From positions 44,661 through 108,660 of the forward strand of contig NZ_QLZR01000009.1 in the NCBI RefSeq assembly GCF_003289955.1: DNA of 64,000 nucleotides, read 5' to 3'. The number at the start of each line of letters is the position of its first letter. Position 1 is the first letter of the stretch. The notes beneath the pieces were generated by a model. The model saw only the letters and a list, made by a program, of their open reading frames with translations. It was not told the DNA's origin and made no database searches. Of this stretch, positions 56,784 to 64,000 are shown one piece after another. The stretch comes from Planococcus halotolerans. Lineage in GTDB: Bacteria > Bacillota > Bacilli > Bacillales_A > Planococcaceae. The position numbers were made by a program, and so were the translations under genes.

Positions 56784-57785
56784 ATGCGCTTATTACCACA
56801 TGGAATGAAAATTGGTCATGCCACTGTTATCGTTGATATCGTACCAAAAGGCAATCCGGAGATTCGCCCAGGTATTCCGATGAAAGCTCGAGGGATTACG
56901 GATCACGACACTGGAAATAAAGGCAGAGGCGCAGATGCCATTGCACACAACAAACTGCTGCATAACTGGGGTAAGTTGCCGGTAAGAGATACGACACATG
57001 TATCCTGGCATGGAGCAATAGATGAGGACTATATCATTCAGCACTTGCCGTTTGACGAACCTGGTTTTCACTGCGGTGATGGGTGGGGATTGAATTCAGG
57101 GAATCGGAACACAATCGGCTTCGAAAAGTGCATGCACGAAGGTGCCAATCGAACAAAAATCGAGGAGAACGCGATTGCCTTGTATGCGTTCCTGATGAAG
57201 GAAATGGACTTTCCAATCAACTGGATCCGCCCGCATCAATATTGGAGTGGAAAGTATTGTCCGGCGCTTATCTTGAATAAGTACGGTTCTTTCTTACCAT
57301 TCCGGAATAAGATTGAAGCTGCCTTTAAATCCGGCGCTGCAGGAAAGCCATCTAAGCCACAATCAATTGTAGATTACCTGAATGCCCAGGGGCAGGATTC
57401 AAGTATCACTGCTCGAGCCAAACTGGCTGCAGCATACGGAATCAAAGGCTACGTAGGTAGTGAAGAACAAAACATTAAACTGCTGGGCTTTCTGGTAGTC
57501 GGGAAGCCAGCAACCAAGCCGGTTGTGAAACCCGCTGAAAAACCGAAGGAGGTGAAAGTAGTGGTAAATCCAATTAAAAAAACGGATCCCAACGAACCGT
57601 CTGACTTGGCAAAGGAACACTGGGAAGAAATGAAAGCAAATGGCTATCTGGATGGCACACGTCCGCATGATGCCATGACGCGCCAAGAATATGCTGTTGC
57701 TAATAACCGGCTGCGCAAGAACCTGTTAGAATTAATCAATGATGAAGAAGCACGCAAAGCACGATTTGAAAAACCGAAAAAATAA
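56784..57785 (+). CDS. Endolysin, N-acetylmuramoyl-L-alanine amidase
   Basis: 333 residues. Amidase_2 domain (about 10-185) with zinc ligands H41, H151 and C159 (RPHQYWSGKYCP). A middle repeat (about 194-240: IVDYLNAQGQDSSITARAKL) is a cell-wall-binding module seen in other Bacillus phage endolysins. A linker and a C-terminal domain (about 265-333) follow. An in-frame GTG at 57561 with AAGGAGGTGA upstream suggests a second shorter product. Confidence 0.9.
   Translation: MRLLPHGMKIGHATVIVDIVPKGNPEIRPGIPMKARGITDHDTGNKGRGADAIAHNKLLHNWGKLPVRDTTHVSWHGAIDEDYIIQHLPFDEPGFHCGDGWGLNSGNRNTIGFEKCMHEGANRTKIEENAIALYAFLMKEMDFPINWIRPHQYWSGKYCPALILNKYGSFLPFRNKIEAAFKSGAAGKPSKPQSIVDYLNAQGQDSSITARAKLAAAYGIKGYVGSEEQNIKLLGFLVVGKPATKPVVKPAEKPKEVKVVVNPIKKTDPNEPSDLAKEHWEEMKANGYLDGTRPHDAMTRQEYAVANNRLRKNLLELINDEEARKARFEKPKK
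57561..57785 (+). CDS. Internal-start endolysin C-terminal domain
   Basis: GTG 57561 lies 8 bases after the perfect ribosome-binding site AAGGAGG and is in frame with the endolysin. It would give a 74-residue product (SDLAKEHWEEMKANGYLDGT; RQEYAVANNRLRKN) with an SLH-like, cell-wall-binding look. Some endolysins use such internal starts to make binding subunits; here this is inferred from sequence. Confidence 0.55.
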   Translation: MVNPIKKTDPNEPSDLAKEHWEEMKANGYLDGTRPHDAMTRQEYAVANNRLRKNLLELINDEEARKARFEKPKK

Positions 57786-57824
57786 TATGGTCACCTAAGA
57801 GCAGACCATAGTATTAATACGCAA

Positions 57825-57857
57825 AAAGCCTCGCAGCGGAAACTGCGGGGCTTTTTT
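57825..57857 (+). terminator. Terminator of lysis operon
   Basis: AGCCTCGCAG pairs with CTGCGGGGCT (one G-T), loop CGGAAA, then six T. Confidence 0.85.
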
Positions 57858-57883
57858 ACGTTTCGATCAAATAAGGATATAAT
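57855..57883 (+). promoter_or_regulatory. Promoter of candidate phage RNA
   Basis: TTTACG, 17-base spacer and TATAAT (57878-57883), starting in the T run of the lysis terminator. Confidence 0.5.
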
Positions 57884-57887
57884 GATT

Positions 57888-58170
57888 ATCGAAGGGAAAA
57901 ATCGGTCTACCCCTATTTTCTGATTTCCCTTCACAGTCTTAGCTTTTCGGCACCCAGATACACTCCTGGCAGATTATCCACGATTGACACATGTCTGGGT
58001 TGCCGAAATTGCTAAGATTTTATTTTCAGGTTTATCCTTTTATTAATCTGGCTATAAAAATAGTGTGTGTGCTGGACTATGCTGGACTATAGCACGGTGC
58101 ATAGGTGTATCTAGTTTGTCTCCTTGGAGCAAACGGGATTCTCGGTGCGGAAACACTGAGGGTTTTTAAT
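57888..58170 (+). ncRNA. Candidate structured phage RNA
   Basis: About 280 bases without an ORF but with a promoter upstream and a terminator at the end (CTCGGTG / CACTGAG, 58140-58160, then TTTTT). Long-range stems: GAAGGGAAA with TTTCCCTTC (57891 and 57923), and 57937-57958 with 57994-58017 (about 20 pairs, a few mismatches). A GCTGGACTAT tandem duplication is at 58071-58090, and GTTTG..CAAAC follows. No known RNA family recognised. Confidence 0.55.
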
Positions 58171-58627
58171 TTTCAGAATTTACGTTTAACATTTTTCTGT
58201 TTGGGAAATATGAATACTGCACGAGTGTATTCTCCCTTAGTTATACTTTCCCCCCTTCTGAAATAGAAGGGAGGCCTTTTTAATTATTCTTATCATTATT
58301 ATTAAAAAGAAGTTTGATTCGATATAAAAATGGTATCCAAATAATAAGGGTTCCGGACATTAGTGCCGGTGCCTAGATATATCTTGCCTGCCTCCTGGAA
58401 GGTAAGAAAGGCCCCCCGCGCGTATATGGCCGGGGGTCTATTATCTGAAAATGTTTAATAATATATTATTCTGGTAATAATATTAAAGAGTTTTATTTTC
58501 TCCGTATTATTTTGTTTGACCCCTCTTCTGAAATAGAAGAGGGGCTTTTTTATTTGAATTCTCCTTGAACAGGCAGCTTAGAAAGGGTAATATAAGAACA
58601 AGAGTTCTTAAAAAGGAGGGGTATTTC
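58171..58627 (+). other. Hairpin-rich gene-free region
   Basis: No supported gene. Two related terminators share CCTTCTGAAATAGAAGG (58249-58283 and 58518-58556); a GC-rich hairpin, GCCCCCCG with CGGGGGT, is at 58409-58439; GAATAC/GTATTC stem at 58212-58232. AT-rich between them. May contain one or two further small RNAs, or be decayed. Confidence 0.5.
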
Positions 58628-59029
58628 ATGTCTTCGCTGATGACAAAAGAGCTAATATTACATTTCGAAAATATGATCTATCTTCCATTTTTGCTCACAA
58701 TCTTGAATAAAGACCGGGAAACTATCGACAATATGCCTTTTAAATTGAAGCGTCCATATCTCCAGCTGGTAGACCAGGCGATTAAATGTGCAGAAAGTGA
58801 TTTAAGGAATACTAGGATTTACATGAAGAGGCAACAATATAAAATACTGCAAGGGACGAAAGATAAGCTTTTCACTGAATACGTGTTTTACTACAACGGC
58901 TATGAAGATCACCGGAAGTATCTTCACTATCAATTGCGGAATCGAACAGAAGAATTGATTAGTGTATATTTCCATCAGGTAACGATAGAAGAAAACCCCA
59001 ACCGTAAAAATAGTTGGGGATCTGTATAA
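58628..59029 (+). CDS. Conserved hypothetical prophage protein
   Basis: 133 residues, mainly helical (LILHFENMIYLPFLLTILNK; YVFYYNGYEDHRKYLHYQLR). It resembles a small family I recall from Bacillus prophages without known function. ATG 58628 follows AAAGGAGGGG. A stem with CCCCAAC/GTTGGGG overlaps its end. Confidence 0.6.
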   Translation: MSSLMTKELILHFENMIYLPFLLTILNKDRETIDNMPFKLKRPYLQLVDQAIKCAESDLRNTRIYMKRQQYKILQGTKDKLFTEYVFYYNGYEDHRKYLHYQLRNRTEELISVYFHQVTIEENPNRKNSWGSV

Positions 59030-59057
59030 AATCAATATACTTGATAGCTTAAAAATA

Positions 59058-60536
59058 TTATTTGTTGCTTATAGATTTTTGAATTTGCCTCACTAAATGA
59101 TCCAGCTTGGCGATACTTTCGGTAGGAGTTTCCTTTATTATATATATTGTTGCTCTACCTTGGCCTTGTTTGAATATAACTCCATCTTCAATAAGCATAT
59201 TTAAGATGTTTATTATTCTATTTTTTTTAAGGTTGGTTTGTTCTTCAATAGCTCTAGAAGTACTTGTAAAGCCCTTTTTCATAATAGCAAGTATCTCTTT
59301 AGTATCTTCATCATAGCCGTTAAAAGATTCTATTAATCCTACATTCCAAAAACGTAGTAGTGTTAAAGATGGGGATAGTTCTATATCTGGTGTTTTATAG
59401 TTTCTTTTTATTGCAGTCTGAAAAATTTTCTGCCCACCACTACCAGCTCTCTCACAGAATCCAATCTTTCGAAAAAGTAATTCTATTACGTGATTTCGTG
59501 GTAAAGATTTCCCACCCATCGCAAACTCTTCTATACTAACTCTCATTTTTCCTGGGTTTTCAAATTCGTAGTAGTCTTTGAATGCAGAAATTTTTATAGG
59601 ACTCTGATGTCTATAGTCAGCATGTATTATAGAGTTGGCTAATGCTTCTCTTAACGCGACTTCTATATCAACATCACTTTTTCTGCTTAAATCTTCATCT
59701 AACTCAAAAGAATCTTTAACAGTTCCTTTTAATTTTTGTAAGGTTTCAATGAAAAACTTATACAAGTTTAAATTTGGATATTTCATGTCTCCTGTTGCTA
59801 TTCTGTCACTCCATCTTTTTTCGTCAGCATCTATGTAATTTAAAAATTCTAGATGGAAATGAGGAAGTTCTTCTTTTATTGAAATATACTTTCCGAAAAA
59901 CAAAAGTCCTCCGAACGTTAATTCTTCTTTGCCGGTGCTTCTATTCTTTCTCATAGCTCCAATTGAAATTAGAAACTCGGTGTCACTTTGAAGGGCATGG
60001 AATTCTTGTGTATCTAAATTGCTGATCCTAATCCTATAATCTTTGAGAGTTTCTGGATCAATATCATCAATAGTAAAACCTTCTATAATTTCATCATCTA
60101 ATATATCTCTTGTATTTCGTATCAGTTCGGCTAATTCTTGCGTTGTACACTTATAATCACCTTCACCACGGCGAATATATGAATGAGTAAGCTCGCCATT
60201 CAAATATACAGGTTTTATTGCATAAGGGGCCTCGGGAACAGTAACAATAATGATTTTTATATTATCTTTTAAAGTTTCAATTTTCACATCGTTTTCAGTG
60301 ATTAAATTTATACTTACCTTATTACTTTGTAGTGTATCAAAAAGGGTTTTGATTATTTTATCCGGATCATTAACTCCAGATGCTATAAATTGCTTATCTT
60401 TAGTCTCTTCTACTCCTAATATTATTTGCCCTCCTAGCGTATTGGCAAAGGCGGAATAGGTTAGCCAAAATTCTTTTGATAAACTATTTGTAGACTTTTT
60501 ATATTCTATGTTTACACTTTCTGGTTGATAAACCAT
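59058..60536 (-). CDS. AlbA_2 and ATPase-domain protein, putative defence or regulator
   Basis: 492 residues. AlbA_2/Schlafen-type N-terminus (about 8-115: ESVNIEYKKSTNSLSKEFWL; GGQIILGVEETKD), a middle region, a GHKL-ATPase-like part (about 290-380: EALANSIIHADYRH; ENPGKM) and a winged-helix C-terminus (about 415-460). Such proteins are annotated as regulators and occur in defence islands. Leftward, alone, at the right prophage end and AT-rich: a lysogenic-conversion candidate. TGGAGG precedes the ATG. Confidence 0.75.
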   Translation of the reverse strand: MVYQPESVNIEYKKSTNSLSKEFWLTYSAFANTLGGQIILGVEETKDKQFIASGVNDPDKIIKTLFDTLQSNKVSINLITENDVKIETLKDNIKIIIVTVPEAPYAIKPVYLNGELTHSYIRRGEGDYKCTTQELAELIRNTRDILDDEIIEGFTIDDIDPETLKDYRIRISNLDTQEFHALQSDTEFLISIGAMRKNRSTGKEELTFGGLLFFGKYISIKEELPHFHLEFLNYIDADEKRWSDRIATGDMKYPNLNLYKFFIETLQKLKGTVKDSFELDEDLSRKSDVDIEVALREALANSIIHADYRHQSPIKISAFKDYYEFENPGKMRVSIEEFAMGGKSLPRNHVIELLFRKIGFCERAGSGGQKIFQTAIKRNYKTPDIELSPSLTLLRFWNVGLIESFNGYDEDTKEILAIMKKGFTSTSRAIEEQTNLKKNRIINILNMLIEDGVIFKQGQGRATIYIIKETPTESIAKLDHLVRQIQKSISNK

Positions 60537-60646
60537 TTTAAAACCTCCATTACTAGTTGATTGTAAGTATATTTAATTCTTCGATATAAGAGGGAAAAAC
60601 TATGATTTTCAAAAATAGACACTATATATAGTAGATAGTTTAAGCG

Positions 60647-60752
60647 GAATCGTTTACGAATCGTTTATGAATCGTTTATGAAAGGAGAATGTAAACAATA
60701 AAATAAGATTTAACAAGGTTTTTTTAACGAAAAATCGTTTATAAATCGTTTA
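60647..60752. repeat. Two clusters of 11-bp AATCGTTTA repeats
   Basis: GAATCGTTTA begins at 60647, 60658 and 60669; AAATCGTTTA at 60732 and 60743. All neighbours are 11 bp apart. They lie between the AlbA_2 gene and attR, in a gene-free stretch from 60537 to 61104. Candidate binding sites for an excisionase or a regulator. Confidence 0.65.
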
Positions 60753-60957
60753 TAAAGTGGCACCTAATTAAAGCGCTAAAAAAGGCATATCTATATGTAG
60801 TGGTTATATTGGTGTTTTAAGAACAAAATATCAAGTATAGTACGGTATCAAAAAACTCATTTTTTTAAAACCCTTAAACGTAACTTCTGAATGATAAAGA
60901 AAAGTAAAATTACAGATCCGCTAGTCTAGAAAATCATAAAAACTTCATCTGCAATTC

Positions 60958-60991
60958 GTGGTCAGAAGATTTGACCACCTTTTGACCTCCA
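60958..60991. promoter_or_regulatory. Putative integrase arm-type sites, right
   Basis: TGACCACCT at 60972 and TGACCTCCA at 60983, 11 bp apart, as at the left end; an inverted GTGGTCA is at 60958-60964. The rest of 60753-61104 has no supported gene. Confidence 0.55.
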
Positions 60992-61104
60992 TAAAAATAC
61001 TTGTTAATAGTATTATATAGTAGAAACTCATTTTGTACTTGATGAGACAAAAATAATATTGGATGAAATATGTACCTGTATTAGACGATATTATGAGGGC
61101 ATAT

Positions 61105-61174
61105 AAGAACGTAAGAAACCAGGTTTGCGTTCAGCTCGTCGTGCACCACAGTTCTCAAAACGTTAATCTATCAA
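61105..61174. repeat. attR, 70-bp direct repeat
   Basis: Copy of 18738-18807 with one mismatch (A at 61157). It is followed by the likely native rpsI terminator. It marks the right end of the prophage. Confidence 0.92.
61107..61166 (+). pseudogene. rpsI: rpsI 3' fragment displaced by integration
   Basis: The last 19 sense codons and stop of rpsI ([19 protein letters not shown]), the original host 3' end left beyond attR. It has no start and is not expected to be expressed as protein. Any longer ORF across it is accidental. Confidence 0.85.
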
Positions 61175-61177
61175 TCA

Positions 61178-61217
61178 AAAAGCCCTTTTCTCTTACAGAG
61201 AAAGGGCTTTTTTTATT
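61178..61217 (+). terminator. Native rpsI terminator
   Basis: AAAGCCCTTTTCTCT pairs with AGAGAAAGGGCTTT, followed by T-rich DNA. It matches the function of the phage-carried copy at 18813 but differs in the loop. Confidence 0.8.
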
Positions 61218-61256
61218 TATTAATCAGGCAAGCATGCGGTGTTCGGATTTCAATTA

Positions 61257-61517
61257 TTAGCCACCAAGGATTTTCCCCATATACAGCATCAGGCTGAAGA
61301 TGAACCAGACGCCCATTCCAATGTAGAATAAAATCATATATAAAGTAAGCTTATTGAATCCCTTGTTGGCTATCAGGATCATTCCGTAAAAGAATAAATT
61401 GGCGTATAGAGGGTTCTTCCAGTAGCCGGCTTGCAATGAGAATTTATAAACAAGATATACTGCTGTGATGAACCATAGGATAACCGCTGTTTTATAGAAC
61501 ATTTCTCTAGTTTTCAT
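61257..61517 (-). CDS. Small host membrane protein
   Basis: 86 residues with about three membrane helices (TAVILWFITAVYLVYKFSL; LTLYMILFYIGMGVWFIFSL). AAAAGGAGCAG precedes the ATG. Convergent with attR terminator and outside the prophage. No family recognised. Confidence 0.6.
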   Translation of the reverse strand: MKTREMFYKTAVILWFITAVYLVYKFSLQAGYWKNPLYANLFFYGMILIANKGFNKLTLYMILFYIGMGVWFIFSLMLYMGKILGG

Positions 61518-61709
61518 TACTGCTCCTTTTACCTGGATTTTATATCATCATATCATTTTGAGCTAAGCAGTAAGAGTTATATTATATGGAAGAATTTATT
61601 TGCGCAGCGCAGATTTGTGCAGATTTTATTTAAAAGACAGAATTGATTTAAAACTAATGTCGCTATGTTATACTTTACGTTGAGCAAAAGTGATAAGGAG
61701 TGTATATAT

Positions 61710-62777
61710 ATGTTGACTGAAGTACAAGTTCGCGAGTTACTCGGAGAAGTTCAAGATCCGTTTTTACATAGATCGCTGGCAGAAACAGATGGTATTACTT
61801 CTGTGAAGATAAAAGAAGAAAAAAACCATGTAAGTGTAAAATTGGCGATCGCCAAAGTGAATACCCCTGAACAGATGCAATTGCAGATGAAAGTGGTTGA
61901 AATTCTAAAAGGTGCAGGAGCGGATTCAGTCGGGATTCGTTTTGAAGAGTTGGCGCCGGAAGCAATGGCGAAATTCCGTGGAACGGCAAATGAATCTGAA
62001 GCACAGGATTTATTGTCTCCAATGAATAAAGTTGAATTCATCTCGATTGCCAGCGGTAAAGGCGGGGTCGGGAAATCGACTGTTTCTGTCAACCTGGCGA
62101 TTGCGCTTGCGCGTCTAGGGAAAAAAGTTGGATTGATCGATGCGGATATTTACGGGTTCAGTGTTCCTGATATGATGGGCATCGAGAAAACACCTGTTGT
62201 GCGCGGAGATACCATCATTCCGGTCGAACGTTTTGGTATCAAAGTCATTTCGATGGGCTTCTTCGTTGAAGAGAATATGCCGGTCGTATGGCGTGGGCCA
62301 ATGCTCGGTAAAGTGCTTGATCAATTTTTCCGCGATGTGGAGTGGGGAGATCTTGACTATCTTCTATTGGACTTGCCACCGGGAACAGGGGATGTCGCGC
62401 TTGATATCCACCAGATGCTGCCGGCATCCAAAGAGATTGTCGTTACAACTCCTCACCCGACAGCTGCTTTTGTAGCAGCGCGCGCCGGAGCGATGGCTTT
62501 GCAGACAGACCACGAAGTATTGGGTGTTATTGAAAACATGTCCTGGTTTGAAAGCAAGGAAAGCGGCAAAAAAGAGTATCTATTCGGACAAGGCGGCGGA
62601 CCGAAGCTTGCAGAAGAATTGCAAGTTCCGTTGCTCGGACAGATTCCTCTCGGCCAGCCTGACTGGAATGAAGCGGATTTTGCGCCTTCTGTTTATCTTG
62701 AAGATCATCCTACAGGAAAAATATATGGTGATATCGCAGAAACCATTCTTAAGCAATTTGCGGCAAAACGCCAATAA
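61710..62777 (+). CDS. salA: Mrp/NBP35-family P-loop ATPase SalA
   Basis: 355 residues. An N-terminal MIP18-like domain (about 1-90) and a P-loop ATPase with the deviant Walker A SGKGGVGKST (about 115-124) and PPGTGDVALD. Mrp proteins carry Fe-S clusters; B. subtilis SalA (YbaL) also represses scoC. No CPxC metal motif is seen near the C-terminus. ATG 61710 follows AAGGAGTG. Position before kbaA matches B. subtilis. Confidence 0.88.
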   Translation: MLTEVQVRELLGEVQDPFLHRSLAETDGITSVKIKEEKNHVSVKLAIAKVNTPEQMQLQMKVVEILKGAGADSVGIRFEELAPEAMAKFRGTANESEAQDLLSPMNKVEFISIASGKGGVGKSTVSVNLAIALARLGKKVGLIDADIYGFSVPDMMGIEKTPVVRGDTIIPVERFGIKVISMGFFVEENMPVVWRGPMLGKVLDQFFRDVEWGDLDYLLLDLPPGTGDVALDIHQMLPASKEIVVTTPHPTAAFVAARAGAMALQTDHEVLGVIENMSWFESKESGKKEYLFGQGGGPKLAEELQVPLLGQIPLGQPDWNEADFAPSVYLEDHPTGKIYGDIAETILKQFAAKRQ

Positions 62778-62782
62778 TAATG

Positions 62783-62818
62783 GATCCGGAACCTTTAAAG
62801 GGGTTCCGGATTTTTTAT
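62783..62818 (+). terminator. Terminator after salA
   Basis: ATCCGGAACC pairs with GGTTCCGGAT, loop TTTAAAGG, then T run. Confidence 0.85.
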
Positions 62819-63015
62819 TTGGCAAGGGATTTCTTTCTATGGCTGTAATAGAAAGAAACCCCTTTTGATAATATCCGCTGTTCTTAATTGTGCCGAAACT
62901 GCGAATAGATACTGTGACTTCAAGGTTTGTTCACATCTCCTCAGTTTCGTTTATGGATTTTTACACTTCTGATTGGTACAATCTTAAAAGAACTTCAAAT
63001 AACGGAGGCTTTAAA

Positions 63016-63702
63016 GTGACAATACGAAATTGGGTAAAATTCTTTATAAATGCAATGCTGATAGGTGGAGCGATAACCGGGGTACTCGGTTTATTTATAA
63101 GATGGAATGATGTTTTCGCCGCACCGTTCGCAAATGGTGCCTGGGGAGAGTTCATTGCCGGCTTTGTCTGGCTGGTAGTTGTGGGGATGACGATGAGTTT
63201 GATCGCGCAGATGGGTTTTTTCGCGTATTTAACCATCCATCAGTTCGGAATCAATATGTTCCGTACCCTTACACTGTGGAATTGGGTGCAACTATTAATC
63301 ATCGCGGTAGTGATTTTTGATCTGATCGTTTTCCGTTTTATGCCGAATGCTGATACGGCGGCTCAAGGCTGGCTGTATGCAGGGCTTCTGGCGATTTTAA
63401 TCGTAACAGCTGTTGTAACAGCTTATTTCAAAGCAAAGTGGACGACAAAATCCACGTTCATTTCTGCATTATTCTTTATGATCGCAGTAACTACGCTCGA
63501 ATGGCTTCCAGCGTTGATGGTGCAAGCAGGAAATGCTGACAGCTGGGTTACGTTGCTGCTGTTTCCATTCCTGGCAGTGAATGCATATCAATTGTTGGTG
63601 CTGCCGAAATACAATGCCAAGTCCGATGCAGATCGGGAAAAACTTGAAGAGCGTCGTGCAGCCCGGAAAGCAAATGCTAAACCGGCTGTAAAAAAATCAT
63701 AG
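63016..63702 (+). CDS. kbaA: KinB-signalling pathway activation protein KbaA
   Basis: 228 residues with about six membrane helices (FINAMLIGGAITGVLGLFIR; LYAGLLAILIVTAVVTAYF) and a basic tail (EERRAARKANAKPAVKKS), as in KbaA, a membrane protein promoting KinB-dependent sporulation signalling. GTG 63016 follows GGAGG at 7 bases; longer in-frame openings lack a ribosome-binding site. Here the protein may have another role, as sporulation is not assured in this family. Confidence 0.8.
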   Translation: MTIRNWVKFFINAMLIGGAITGVLGLFIRWNDVFAAPFANGAWGEFIAGFVWLVVVGMTMSLIAQMGFFAYLTIHQFGINMFRTLTLWNWVQLLIIAVVIFDLIVFRFMPNADTAAQGWLYAGLLAILIVTAVVTAYFKAKWTTKSTFISALFFMIAVTTLEWLPALMVQAGNADSWVTLLLFPFLAVNAYQLLVLPKYNAKSDADREKLEERRAARKANAKPAVKKS

Positions 63703-63708
63703 ATTGTG

Positions 63709-63738
63709 AAATGCCTGCTGATGAAGCAGGCATTTTTT
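63709..63738 (+). terminator. Terminator after kbaA
   Basis: AATGCCTGCT pairs with AGCAGGCATT, loop GATGA, then T run. Confidence 0.85.
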
Positions 63739-63860
63739 TATCGGTGTTACCTTCAGTGAAAGGGGGAAGTTTTAAAGGGGGTTTTTGATGGACGGTTCCT
63801 GGAGCGGGAAAGGAATTACAGAAGGAAAAAAGTATTTTTAAAAAAACTTTTCTAAATCTG

Positions 63861-63892
63861 TTGACAGTGAATTGAAGATGCTTTAATATAAT
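63861..63892 (+). promoter_or_regulatory. rRNA operon promoter
   Basis: TTGACA (63861-63866) followed by TAATAT at 17 bases spacing (63884) or TATAAT at 20 bases (63887). AT-rich upstream DNA resembles an UP element. The upstream interval 63739-63860 holds no gene. Confidence 0.7.
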
Positions 63893-64000
63893 AAAAGTCG
63901 CCAAGCAACACAGACGGCAAACATGAACCTTGAAAACTGAACAGCAAAACGTCAACGAAAGACGTCACGAGCGCCTCGGCGCGAGAACGGCTTTTGCGAT
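63893..64000 (+). other. rRNA operon leader, cut by window edge
   Basis: The segment with CCTTGAAAACTGAACAG is the familiar leader sequence upstream of 16S rRNA genes in Bacillales. The 16S gene itself is beyond the right edge. Confidence 0.65.

Larger units (their letters stand above)
18738..61174. mobile_element. Siphovirus prophage integrated in rpsI
   Basis: About 42.4 kb between 70-bp repeats, with a full set of modules: integrase and lysogeny control, early regulators, recombination and replication, late regulator, packaging, head, connectors, tail, lysis and a right-end accessory region. No tail sheath gene is seen, and Dit and a long tape measure are present, so the particle should have a long non-contractile tail. 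At about 0.15 nm per residue the 1364-residue tape measure would give roughly 200 nm. No module is obviously missing or broken, so it may be inducible. Confidence 0.93.

Noticed and set aside
61063..61260. 65-codon ORF across attR
   Set aside because: It reads through the repeated rpsI end and terminator in the wrong frame and has no ribosome-binding site; an accident of the repeat.

Overview
The window comes from the chromosome of a low-to-mid GC Bacillota, most likely a Planococcaceae relative (Planococcus, Planomicrobium, Sporosarcina type). The basis is the S10-spc-alpha ribosomal order, the zinc-type S14, ecfA1-ecfA2-ecfT-truA-rplM-rpsI after rplQ, and salA and kbaA homologues beyond, as around 150 kb in Bacillus subtilis. 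The family-level call is an inference from gene order and protein character; no database was searched.

Layout. 1-14.2 kb: the S10, spc and alpha operons from the tail of rpsJ to rplQ, including secY, adk, infA and rpoA. The usual map gene between adk and infA is missing and replaced by about 416 bases without a recognisable gene. 14.2-18.8 kb: terminator, a hairpin repeat, the ECF transporter core (ecfA1, ecfA2, ecfT), truA, a probable L13 leader, rplM and rpsI. 18.74-61.17 kb: a complete-looking siphovirus prophage of about 42.4 kb integrated in the 3' end of rpsI and bounded by 70-bp direct repeats with one mismatch. 61.2-63.7 kb: host genes for a small membrane protein, SalA/Mrp and KbaA. 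The window ends in a promoter and leader that look like the start of an rRNA operon.

Prophage logic. The leftward lysogeny block holds a CI-like repressor, a PH/SHOCT protein, an ImmA-type protease, a small ORF and a tyrosine integrase. A LexA-box-like site lies just upstream of the protease, suggesting SOS-driven induction. The repressor and a Cro-like gene diverge across four related operator sites, with a fifth inside the cro end. The rightward early block runs through small regulators to a recombination and replication set: an SbcC/Rad50-like ATPase, RecT, an MBL-fold hydrolase and a DnaD-like initiator carrying 11-bp iterons. YopX, Dam and XtrA-like genes, accessory ORFs in duplicated modules and a sigma-like late regulator follow.

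The late block is terS-terL, a portal fused to an F-like minor head protein, protease, decoration and major capsid proteins, connectors, tail tube, a tail chaperone with a frameshifted extension, a tape measure with an M23 peptidase, Dit, a 1285-residue tail tip/fibre, small terminator-promoter cassettes, holin and endolysin. To the right are a hairpin-rich gene-free region with a candidate RNA gene, a conserved small protein, and a leftward AlbA_2/ATPase-like gene that may be a lysogenic-conversion or defence factor.

Most notable: an endolysin with an apparent in-frame internal start making a free C-terminal domain; the candidate phage RNA at 57.88-58.17 kb; intragenic iterons; an antisense Cas2-fold-like gene inside the head module; and paired 11-bp-spaced sites next to both attachment sites.
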